A stretch of 38,083 nt of DNA, from positions 1 through 38,083 of the forward strand of contig NSJX01000120.1 in assembly GCA_002286715.1 (NCBI GenBank), in the 5' to 3' direction. This document shows, piece by piece, positions 21,061-30,533 of the stretch. Under the pieces are notes generated by a model. It was not told the DNA's origin. It worked only from the letters and a program-made list of their open reading frames with translations, and did no database searches. Made by a program: the position numbers and the translations under genes. Source of the stretch: Dentipellis sp. KUC8613. Taxonomy: Eukaryota > Basidiomycota > Agaricomycetes > Russulales > Hericiaceae. Position 1 is the stretch's first letter. Each line of letters starts with the position of its first letter.

Positions 21061-23665
21061 TTTGAGGTTATGCAGACGTTCAAGAAGAAGAGAAAGGCTT
21101 AAGCTCTACGACTCGGCCTGGCTCATATTTGCATCTGTCAAGAAAATCAAGTGAGGACAAGAAAAGGAATCTTTGCAACTACTTCAGACGTACGGGGGTC
21201 ACCGGGAAGGAGGGTATACGAGGGAGCCTACTGGGTACTGCTGCACCACAGATCCTTCGCTCCAAAGCCGTGCGCTCAGATCCATCAGCGCCACCGGATT
21301 CGACGGGATCCTCTACTGGCGCCGCCGAGATCCGAGGGCGATACCTTGATGCGACAGATGAATTGCCATATGTGTGGCCTACGAAGTTGCACTGGCGCGC
21401 TTTGTCGAGCTTTCAGCAGTAGTGATACGCCAGATTCCGCGATCGGAATCGGCACTATTGGAGTTGGCCTGACGCTCCGTCAAACCCGGCGGTGCGACTT
21501 CGATGGCGCTACCGCGCCCGTCCTACCGCGCCTGCTTCAGCTGCCCCATGTTCCTTGTATTGACGTGATCACCATGCACGATGGGACAGCGCCTTTCGCG
21601 CCCAAGTCGGTTGAGCGCGCTCTTCAGCTCTCGGGGCAGCTCTTGGGGTGACGTATCTGCGCTGCAATGACAACGACAGCATCACAAGACGACATGAAGT
21701 CAGATTCTAGGCGCAAGGACGAGTGTCCACAGAGAGATGTGTTCTCGCTGACAGCAGTCACCACAATAGAATCAAGAACGCGCCCGACATGACTAACACG
21801 CTGTTGGAGTCGCCCAGTTTGGTGGCAGCGGAGGGGAGTCCTGGTGGACTGGCAGCTTCATAGAGTGGCCTCCCAGGTATGCAAGGCTTTGTCTATGTGG
21901 TTGGCGTGCGGACTACCAGGAACTTGAAGTATTGCAGTACGATATGGACAAAATTGAAATTGATGCGCTAATACTAAGCGCTGCTCAATTCTTTGGCAAA
22001 TCGCCGGCATAGATACCAACTCACCTTCGTTATAGAAACGCCAAATGGGAGGCGGTGGGCGAGGCGTTATTAGGGAATCGCAGTTCTCAGATACCTGAGC
22101 TAGCAACCATCTTGACAAAATGCGGGCATGTCATCAAACATCTAACACTCACGTGGAATGGCATTGTAAGCTCCATGTATAGGATTATTAGTGGAATCGA
22201 GGATATCAGACCAAGTATAGACGGATGCAGACGCTGGAAAGCGGATCCACGTTTGACTGGGACTCGTACACAAGGTCGATTTGTGCAAGCAGGACGTCGT
22301 GTCCCTGACCCTAGAAGATCCCACGTAGATAGAGCAAATGATAGATACCTATGATTTACGGTGATTTGAGTATGCAAGGGAGAGCATTAATGAGAGGTAC
22401 AGTACTTACTGTACCTGGAGAGGATGAGCGCAGGGGATAGAATTTCGACAGCGACAAACCCTTGTCGACGCGATGAAGTCCGCGATAGGTTAGGGTCTGT
22501 AATTCCGACAAGTTGGATCCACTGGACTATGCTGCTGGCACCGCCACTGCAATATTGCTTCCGTTACCTCCAACTGGCATACTCAAACTCAAGTCGTACA
22601 CGTACATCCTTTTCCGCAGTCTATCTAAGCGTAGCATATGGATCTGTTTCGTGGATGTGCGTATCTGGTAGCCTATATCTATCATCGTGACGCTCAACCT
22701 CCTTGTCAATCTCAAAGGAAACGACATACGATGGGACTCGAGAATAGCGGAAATCGTGCAATTTTCTGAGGCCTAGAAACCCGAGGCTAGTCTTAGCGAA
22801 TAGACTGTGCTGCTTGGTATGAGACTAATCCATCTTACTCACGCCATCCTTGGCGTTTCGCGCGACTGGCGCAGCGCTGGGATCCGGATCGCCGATTAGT
22901 ACCCCGTCCAATCCAACCAGACTTATCATATTAACAAAGCGCAGGAGCAAATTTCCTTGAGGATGACACTTCTGTCAAGCTGCGGCCGCTTGCGTTGCTC
23001 ATCTGTAATGGGGGTCGTCAGATAAACAATGGGTACGCTCTCCGAGCCCTGCTTTCTTCATCGACAGCCTTTCTGACCCGCTCTAGTCTGACCCTAGATC
23101 GAAGTTCGCTCTTTCCAATCTCCCAGATCTCACTCACCTGGGATCCAATCACCGCTGGTGAATGGACTCAGAGTATCGATGCGAAAGACTAAAGCAAGGC
23201 AGAAGAAACCAAGAGGAAATGGGTTCCAGCCGTTCTTCGACCGCTGAACTCGAAGCTGCTGTTCAGCGCCGCCGGTCTGAGCTGTCGCACCATCCTCAGC
23301 TTCTCGGCTGACGAGACGGCAACTGCTGATGCCGCTGGTGTGTTCCGCCAGGAGGTACGATCTAAATCCTTGCGGATAAGGAGACGACGATGTCTCAATA
23401 ATCGGGGAGGGCGCCAGTGTAGTACTAGACTAGGAGGACTCTGCGCACCCTCAGGCCTCAGGTCTCAGACGTGTAGATTGGCTTATCATGGCGATCGTGG
23501 GCGCCGCAGAGGGCGTCCTCGAATCCCCTACGGACATCATAGTTCGTATCGATACATGGTCGTACTGTTACAATAGTATGTGTAGATACCTAGAATAAAT
23601 GTCCTTGTCCGATGCTAGCACCCAAACAGGTAGGAAAAAAATAATGGAAGACGATACGAACCAGA
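21061..23665. other. 2.6-kb intergenic region with unassigned coding-like scraps
   Basis: This is the largest gap in the array. Scraps with coding character occur on the minus strand, for example LITPRPPPPIWRFYNEG near 22025-22090 followed by a GTGAGT donor, and ILQVPGSPHANHIDKAL near 21870-21925. They cannot be joined into one frame, and the family is unrecognised. A plus-strand frame at 21151-21651 (166 codons) has no domain. No further copy of the membrane-protein gene is present. A decayed gene or element is likely. Confidence 0.35.
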
Positions 23666-25065
23666 CTAAACGATGTGTATGACAGTAGAGATCACTTTAT
23701 CCTCTCGTAAACTCGAATCCAAGTCGTTCGTACCTAACGTGTCGTTCGTATCTGAGGGATGGCTCTCCATGGGCATAGAGAGCGCCACGTCGTGTACTAC
23801 CCCAGGGGCCACTCGGAAAGTCGACATCTGGTCGCTGTCGGAGACCTCCCTTCTGGACTTGAAGATGCGGCGCAACGCTGACAACGGCCCGACCGTGTCT
23901 GGGTTCACATAGTGCACAGATCTACTGCCTCTGCTATAGAATTTGGTCTGCAAGAGGAGGAGACACAGCACAATGGGCTGGCCCGGATCGCTATCAGGAG
24001 GTCTTATCGTAGAGATTCAAAATACAGTAGGGACATACCGGAAGTTGGACGATCGCACCCATTATTATGTCTTGAACGTCGTGCTGCGTAGCGAAGGTCG
24101 TTATCACGTACGTGACGACGCCCACCGTATAGATGAAACTGGTCTCGATAATGAAAAACATCACAGCAAATAGATTGTTGTTCCTGGTGAGATAGGCTGA
24201 TGAATATATCCTGTAAGAGATCGCGGCTGGAAAGCAAGGATGATGTTAACGACTTGTGCGGGACAATGTGCTCGAGGAAGCGCGAACCGGCGCAGTAAAT
24301 CGTGCAAACCATTGTGATCGCGGCCCAGATCCAGCTCTGGTCAAACCATCCTGGTGAGAAGGAGTCGTCATCGAGAGACATGTGGACAGCCTGGTTGCCT
24401 GCAAGGTACATCCCGAAGACTGAGAACATTGGGTTGTTGGCAAAATATCGGATGGGTCAAATACGCGTCTTACTGAAACTGGCGAGCGCAGTCGATACTG
24501 GGAGCGCGATCATGACGATGCTCCTTCCGTAAATAATATAACAACGCCAGATCTAGAGGGACAACGTCAACAACTGGCGCAAACAGGGTATTTGGAGAAC
24601 GACGAACGGTTACTGAATCTCCGAGAGCTGCTTGTATGAGAGTGAGATACTGTCGTGTTTCTTCAGACCGTGTATAGAAAGAATCGGGCTTTGGGTACAG
24701 TTCGAGTGTGTTCAAGACGATATACTGCATGCGAAGATGTTACTGCTGATTCTTTGCCCACCCGAGTCGTTCCTAAGCGAATGAACAGAGCGGACTCACC
24801 GTGGTCGCAATGGTGAGCATGAGCGTGAGCGTCAAAAGGAGTCGTGCGTTTGTCATTTTTTCTCCTCTCTTCCGACGCAGCAGCATGGTGATCGTGACAG
24901 TGCTCAGTGACAAGTTCATGCCTTCCCAAGCGTTGTGAGCCTGGAAAAGGTGTTTCGAAGAATTGAGTACACACCATACAACACCATCTCCGAAATGACG
25001 ACCGGAACAAATCCAATGGCTTTTTTATACCCTAAGTCCCATCCTTGAGAAAACGAATCGTCCAT
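23666..25065 (-). CDS. Array copy 8: fungal seven-helix membrane protein (346 aa)
   Basis: Exons 24975-25065, 24800-24921, 24608-24724, 24474-24552, 24288-24419, 24039-24226 and 23666-23977 give an open 1041-nt frame, the shortest intact copy. It shows MNLSLSTVTITMLLRRK, RLLLTLTLMLTIATT, YLTLIQAALGDSVT-IWRCYIIYGRS, VMIALPVSTALASF, SWIWAAITMVCTIYCA, RIYSSAYLTRNNN, IIETSFIYTVGVV and AIVQLP-PIVLCLLLLQ. The loop between helices 6 and 7 is short. The tail keeps KFYSRGSRSVHYVN...LRRIF and ends VIHIV. It lies at the right end of the array, nearest the monooxygenases. The start is set by the MDDSFSQGW exon, whose length (91 nt) equals exon 1 of copy 2. Confidence 0.85.
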
Positions 25066-26557
25066 TTCGAGGGAGAGGGAGAGGGGGAGCGTCAGCGAAG
25101 GACGGAAAAGCGATTGATGTATTAACCATCACCAGCGTATTCCTTCGCATTGATAATGTCACAGCAAGAGACACCGGCGAATCCGGCACCTTGAGGTCCG
25201 TGTGTTAATCGAACAGGGAGATTGACACGATAGCTGGAAAAGATTAGGCATCGCCACTAAAACATAACGTGCGATCGCCGGTAGATTGCCATATTGGCCA
25301 GATGCTCACCAGACTCGGAATTACACAGGCGACATGTTCCGGAACAAAATTACACAACACTCACATTACGGCCTTTTCATTCCTTGATTGACACCTTCTA
25401 GCTCGCCTCGAGGAGTCAAGGAGCGCTCCCGGGCTGTCAGAGCAGGGCCCGTCGCCTGCTGAGGGGCCGCGCGACGTTTCTACGGCCTCGACAGAGACCA
25501 CCGTCGATGCTGTGCACATCGAAAGGCGCAGATGACTTACAGTAGTCGCCAGCTAGGGCAGCGTGAACAGGCGAATCTACGGGTGCCCACCATGTTGTTG
25601 ACGGCCTCAAAAGTGTCGAGACCGCTCTGCAGGTTTCGACTGACGTTAGCGCTGCTTCATTGTCAGATATAATTGCGATATCGATAGGGATGAAACTGGT
25701 TTGAAGCTCTGCTATGTTAGCAAACGTAAACACGAAGGCAGATCAATCACTTTACCTTCGGGATTCGGTGCGAGGGGTGCTCAAAGAGACGCGCGAGGAT
25801 AATCAAACCGGGAACGCTGCTGGTTGCCTGAAAACAGATCAAGTACAGTGCCATAAAGGTAGAGATTGCACCGGCATCGAGTCAGTCGGTTACAGCCGTT
25901 TACTAATCGATAGGCCTTTTATTGCAGAATCTGATCCATTGAAGCGGACTGCCAAGAGGCGTTCTGAGTTGCAATCTCGCGGCAGTCAGCCACAGCCAGC
26001 CACACGCGAAGCGTAAAGCAGTGCTCTGGCATGTCGGCAATTGTGATCTCCGACAATCTCCGCCTCTAGAACGCTCTTCACAATCCGTATGAAATTATTT
26101 TTGGGAACGGCCTATCGATTAGTAAACGGCTGTAATGCTGCCAGACGGCCATGACACGACACCGGCTGCATCAAGGTGATGTTGCAATAGTTGCGTATGA
26201 CCTACACAGCAGTTCCAACACCGGAGGTCATTCCAGTATCGCCCTATCAATCGGTGTGTCCGTCAGAGAGTGAAAGGGCTCGACTCGCCACTGCCAGCGG
26301 AGGAGCGGCCGGCCCGGGAAGAGAAACAAACACCAAACAAACTGTTTAGGCGCCCAGTCTCAAGATCACCGGTCACCTACGAGTATACGACCCTTGCAAC
26401 TTCTTCCAGTGACCCACTAGCTGAACGTAGCAGCCTTGCTACTCGCAACCTTTTTGCACGCAGCCGGTACAGATACATCAACAAATGATACAGTTAGCAA
26501 ATTCTAAACCAATGTTGACGAGCCGGCAAACGCTCGTGCCCATCGCCATGCGCAGCT
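25066..26557. other. Spacer between array and monooxygenases
   Basis: No supported gene. A minus-strand patch at 25600-25700 (DIAIISDNEAALTSVET) looks coding but breaks down downstream. 25860-26170 contains a fold-back element listed separately. 26050-26500 gives only short frames. Confidence 0.45.
25890..26135. mobile_element. Small fold-back (MITE-like) element, 27-bp perfect arms
   Basis: 25890-25916 and 26109-26135 are perfect reverse complements (arm begins TTACAGCCGTTTACTAATCG) separated by 192 bp. Weaker complementarity continues outward (GCACCGGCATCGAG near 25870 against the complement of 26155-26170) and inward (GAGGCGTTCTGAG against the complement of CTCTAGAACGCTC near 26070). The whole structure may be about 310-330 bp. 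It has no coding content. I cannot identify target-site duplications or a superfamily. Confidence 0.6.
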
Positions 26558-28755
26558 TCACAGAGCGAATATACCCGCAAAATACTTCTCAACCCCCTCC
26601 GCACCATCGACAAGCGCGCCGACGACACCATCTGGCCGCACGACTGCGACGTGCGCACCATACGCAGGATATGCATAGCCCTCCTTATCCTGCAGCGACA
26701 AATCTACGCCTGCGACCTCTGCTAGAGCTACACCTTGTGATCGGATAGCAACAGTGCGAATGAGGTTCTTGGGAATGCGTGCCAAGGGGGCCAGCACAGA
26801 AGCAGGGTCGCCGTCTGTAAAGACAAGGAGGGTGTGATGGTCCGGACCGAATATGTCAAATAGTCTCATCGTGCGTCCCGTCTTCAAGTCCACGAGCCCC
26901 GGTGAGTCCGGCGCCCGGTCGCCTGCATGCAGCCGCCCGCCCTCTTCGACGACGTATGTACTCGCGGTGAGCGCTTCCGCCTTGTCCTTGTCCTGCAACC
27001 CGAGCTCGTCGACGGCCTCGTCCACGACGATCGGGCTCCAGCGGTAGTGCACGCCGAGCTGGTTGAGCTGCGTCGAGCGCTTCCAAGGCGACTCAGCATC
27101 GTTGTCGGTGGACGCGACGGGCGTGGACTTGCCATTCTCGGTGGTGAAAGTCCGGTTGAGGATCGCGGTGGTCCGCTGGAGCATCTCTTTGATGACGGGG
27201 AGGCGCTCGGTGTCGTAGCTGTCAAGCAGAGAAGGCGAAGCAAGTCCCTTGATAGCGAGGGCGAGTTTCCAGCTGAGGTTGAACTGACGCATGGCGTTAG
27301 GAGAGTCGATGAAGAGACGACTCGGCGATCGAGAGCTTACCGCGTCCATGACACTAGAATTCATACCTTGGCCGCCTGTTGCGCTGTGGACGTGCGCAGC
27401 ATCTGCGGGATGCTCAGGATGCCGAAGAGACTGGATGGAATAAGATGTGACATACCTCCTGCAATGAATACCCTTCCTTTGCGGAAACTATTGACGACGC
27501 GGATGTTCGGCCTTATCGAAGCTCAAGATTAACTACCTTGGCAATACATGACGGTTTCATAAAGACGCACCGGTAATTCGAGATAGTCTCAACTTCGCCA
27601 ATCTTCAGATCCGGAACCTTTGCGACATTGTAGATGAACTGGCGGAAGTATTCGTGATCCTTGACAGCCCTGTCATAGTCAAGATTAGGTCCGAAGATGG
27701 CAAAGAAGTATATGTCCTCCGCGTAACGATGCGTCGGACGAAGGATAGCGCTAGCCAAAATATAACAGGTATTAGTTATCAGGCTGCCAAAATCTTGAAC
27801 AAATCCGTACCCATCGCTCGGTCCATCTCCGAACTTGTGCCAGTGCTGTACCATCGGCGATGTTAGTCTTTGAGGATGTTGAACCAAGGATATAAGTACG
27901 AACGTCCTGGTCGAGGCCGTACACTTTGGCGTCTCCGATTATGATATGAACGGCATCCAGGGTCTCTCCAAGGAAAGTGAGATCCAGTAGCTTGCGAACC
28001 GCACCTACGTGATGATACTTTTCTCAGCGGGATTTATGAGTGAAGGCAACATGACGACGCACCTTTCGCACCATCAGCGCCCACTACATACTTGGCCGTG
28101 ATGGTGTCCTCGATTTGCTTGCCATCTTGCCGTTTCACAACAGTTGCAGTAACCGAATTTTCATCTTGCTCCAGACGAACAAGCTCGGTTTCCAACTCAA
28201 CTTCTACACCATACACCTTCAAGTGCTTGCGAAGGATGCCGCAAGCAGCGTCTTGACCCAGATGGTAGGAACGGCGCTACACGGCGTTGTTCAGAGGCTG
28301 TAGTAATCATGACATAGGAGAGGCTTACTTCCGGAAACATTGGTGTAGGCTCCAGGGGAGTCGTCATCGCGTACGTCTTGAATGGTTTACCATCTTTCCA
28401 TTCCTTCATAATTGACTTGGAAACGCCCATATTCTTCACGTCCTCTAGGACACCAAGAAAATGATACACTTCGAGGGTCCGCGGCTGAGAGAATATACCA
28501 ATCGGGTCAGAGCAGTAAAAAAGTGGATCTAGTGTGAGGGTCGCGCACCATGATTCCAGCGCCGCGCTGGCCCAGGGAGTATTGCGATAGCTTCTCAACG
28601 ATGCGCACTGGGATACCGTTCTTGGCGAGGGTCAATGCAGTCACTAATCCCGTAGGACCAGCACCAACCTAGAAAGTAATGAATGAAGATGTAGCCGGTG
28701 ATTACGAGAAGAAGAAAACACGCACAACAAGGACATCGATGTTAGAAGGGGACAT
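26558..28755 (-). CDS. FAD-dependent phenol-hydroxylase-type monooxygenase A (559 aa)
   Basis: Ten exons: 28726-28755, 28549-28668, 28329-28484, 28063-28276, 27904-28004, 27811-27845, 27571-27750, 27456-27511, 27341-27402 and 26558-27283. They join to an open 1680-nt frame. The N-terminal Rossmann motif is VGAGPTG (residues 11-17). RGAGIMPRTLEV and the DG motif VGADGAKG (about 167-174) follow, then the FAD-ribityl motif GDAAHVHSATGGQGMN (about 297-312), then FNLSWKLALAIKG. The last about 150 residues form the thioredoxin-like C-terminal domain of the phenol 2-monooxygenase family (FAD_binding_3 plus Phe_hydrox_dim type). Such group A flavoenzymes use NAD(P)H and O2 to hydroxylate phenols or other aromatics. 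The substrate here is unknown. Seven exons (2-6, 8 and 9) have the same length as in gene B. No secretion signal is seen, so it is likely cytosolic. Confidence 0.92.
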
Positions 28756-29468
28756 AACAAGGTTGACGACTCGGACTAGAGAATTGTACTGAAGATGCAC
28801 TGAGGATACTCCGCCGCGACAGTTGGCGGCCGCTTATATGTGCTGAGACTCTCTGGAAATGGCGCCCCAAATCATAAGCTCTAGAACACGTACACGCCGT
28901 ATATACGTATACGTCCTTCGGGCGCACGTTTCACGCAGCAGCTTCGATAGTTGACTGTGAGGTGCCTCTCATCGACTCGTTACGCGTCAGATGCGGCATG
29001 GGTAGCGCAAGAGACCCGCGTGACTGCTGAGATATGATGAATGGACCAAAATAAGCCAGAATTTGTAGACCGTTGCCCAATAATGAAGCGAGTATGAATA
29101 GACTAAATTTAGCTCACCATCATCTTCATATAGGCCCCCGTCCTCTAGCGCCAGACGATTCACAGCAGAGCGCTATGCTGTGCCGCAGCACAAGGCGGAA
29201 ACGAGCATGAGATCGGATGCAACCGGCAGCTAGCAGTGCTGCGGCGGAGCAAACGGGCCTTGAAACCTCCTTGAAGCCCCTTAAATCCCCTTGAAAGATC
29301 GGCGCGCTTGAAGCGCCGCCAGATGGACGCGTACGTGAGCGGCATAGATTTGTGCGGATGAGCCTGTGTGGCCCATTTATCTAGGCAGAACTATTCTTAT
29401 AATACGGCTGAAGACGTACGTGGGCGATGATAGCACTTCAATGAAGCGTGGGTTGTCGACTAGCCAGC
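28756..29468. other. Upstream region of monooxygenase A
   Basis: No gene is seen. It should contain the promoter of monooxygenase A. A CGTATATACGTATACG stretch near 28898-28913 is a weak TATA-like candidate about 145 bp before the ATG. A small 10-11-bp periodic repeat lies at 29258-29298. The short minus-strand frames here have no family. Confidence 0.45.
29258..29298. repeat. Four short CCTTGAA repeats
   Basis: CCTTGAAACCT, CCTTGAAGCC, CCTTAAATCC and CCTTGAAAGA follow one another with a 10-11-bp period, about one helical turn. They are upstream of gene A and just left of the large fold-back. Confidence 0.6.
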
Positions 29469-29642
29469 TTACAGCGGATTCCGAAAAGGTTGGCGGGACG
29501 CGTTTTCAACTTTTTTTTTGCGATGCTCGGCTCCGAGGCTGATGGGACCGTTCTGGTCGCGTGGACGGTCCGTGAGAGTGTCCGGAGACATCCGACGAGA
29601 CCGCTCGACAGCCACAGCGATTGATGAGACGGAAGAAAAGAA

Positions 29643-29713
29643 CTCTGAGTGGGAGTCGAACAAAAAGGCTCCGCCTACGAGGGACAGCACATTGGCCGCT
29701 AGGCCATAGTGTC
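29643..29713 (-). other. tRNA-like segment, left arm copy
   Basis: Reverse-complement copy of the segment at 29985-30055, with one base change at the start of the T-stem equivalent. See that entry for the match to tRNA landmarks. Confidence 0.4.
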
Positions 29714-29984
29714 ATCTTCTAAAGACCCTTCACACAGTACATGACAAGCTCGTTGAGTCTCAAACAATCAGAATCTTCAGCAAACAACTACGCAAAAGCT
29801 ATCCAAACCCCAACAAATCAGAAAACGACAAGAACAGATCAGGATACACACAACAAAAAAAAGCAACAGGAATGCGACCAAGTAGCAACCACACAACAAA
29901 CAGTAAAGAAGTAGCGACAAAACAGAAGCAACACAACAGACACAACGAGCACATCATGTAACATGCGAAGAATAACCAGAAGAT

Positions 29985-30055
29985 GACACTATGGCCTAGC
30001 GGCCAATGTGCTGTCCCTCGTAGGCGGAGCCTATTTGTTCGACTCCCACTCAGAG
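29985..30055 (+). other. tRNA-like segment, right arm copy (tRNA-derived or chance)
   Basis: The 71-nt stretch from GACACTATGG to CACTCAGAG has an A-box-like TGGCCTAGCGG, with T8, A14 and G15 in their canonical positions. It has a CTCGTAG loop where a Thr (CGT) anticodon would sit, and a B-box-like TGTTCGACTCC with T54-T55-C56 in register. It is followed by TTCTTTT, a possible RNA polymerase III terminator. Stems are poor: 3 of 5 pairs in the anticodon stem, 2 of 5 in the T stem, and no acceptor stem. It is therefore not a working tRNA, but could be a decayed tRNA-derived head of a SINE-like element. Confidence 0.4.
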
Positions 30056-30229
30056 TTCTTTTCTTCCGTCTCATCAATCGCTGTGGCTGTCGAGCGGTCT
30101 CGTCGGATGTCTCCGGACACTCTCACGGACCGTCCACGCGACCAGAACGGTCCCATCAGCCTCGGAGCCGAGCATCGCAAAAAAAAAGTTGAAAACACGT
30201 CCCGCCAACCTTTTCGGAATCCGCTGTAA

Positions 30230-30533
30230 CTGTGAAGGTCGAAGTTCGTGGCAGGAGACGCCTCGGAAGAAGCCGTGGTCCTCAAACTCCGCCACTGGAA
30301 CCGGCTTGTTTGTCTCAAGAAACCCATTGGTGTGAGTGTCTCACACGAGCGAGAGCTCAATGCAAATATATATCCACAGATAACCCATCCATCCTGTCAC
30401 ACAAGAGGTGTAGGCCCTACTCATTTCGACATCAATGCAATCACGTATATTTAGGTCTACGTGTGGTCTGAGTAGGGGTATATGAGATTACCAGCAGCTC
30501 TGGCGATCCGTACATCCAACATCTCACGCAGCT
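30230..30533. other. Short spacer after the fold-back
   Basis: About 300 bp between the fold-back and the stop codon of monooxygenase B. It should hold the 3' untranslated region of gene B. I see no gene or clear signal. Confidence 0.5.

Larger units (their letters stand above)
29469..30229. mobile_element. Fold-back element with 252-bp near-perfect inverted arms
   Basis: The left arm 29469-29720 and right arm 29978-30229 are reverse complements over 252 bp. I found two mismatches (at the GCCTTTTTG/GCCTATTTG site and the AACGCGTCC/AACACGTCC site). The spacer, 29721-29977, is very A-rich and T-poor on the plus strand. Each arm contains, from inside outward, a tRNA-like segment, a GC-rich body and a run of nine A (right arm) or T (left arm), then about 40 more bases. 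Outer ends read TTACAGCGGATTCC. No transposase is encoded and no target-site duplication is obvious. A transcript would form a long hairpin. It could be a non-autonomous transposon, or two head-to-head copies of a SINE-like unit. Confidence 0.85.

Noticed and set aside
28898..28913. TATA box in the CGTATATACGTATACG stretch before monooxygenase A
   Set aside because: About 145 bp from the start and mainly a short self-complementary run. Mentioned only as a weak candidate.
29985..30055. Functional tRNA-Thr gene
   Set aside because: The acceptor stem cannot form and the T and anticodon stems are mostly mismatched. Kept only as a tRNA-like segment.
29469..30229. hAT transposon assignment because the ends contain CAGCG
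   Set aside because: The 8-bp flanks do not match each other and no transposase is present.
29506..30229. Identical 69-73-codon frames in both arms of the fold-back as genes
   Set aside because: They are mirror images of the inverted repeat and cross the poly-A/T run. No start context or family supports coding.
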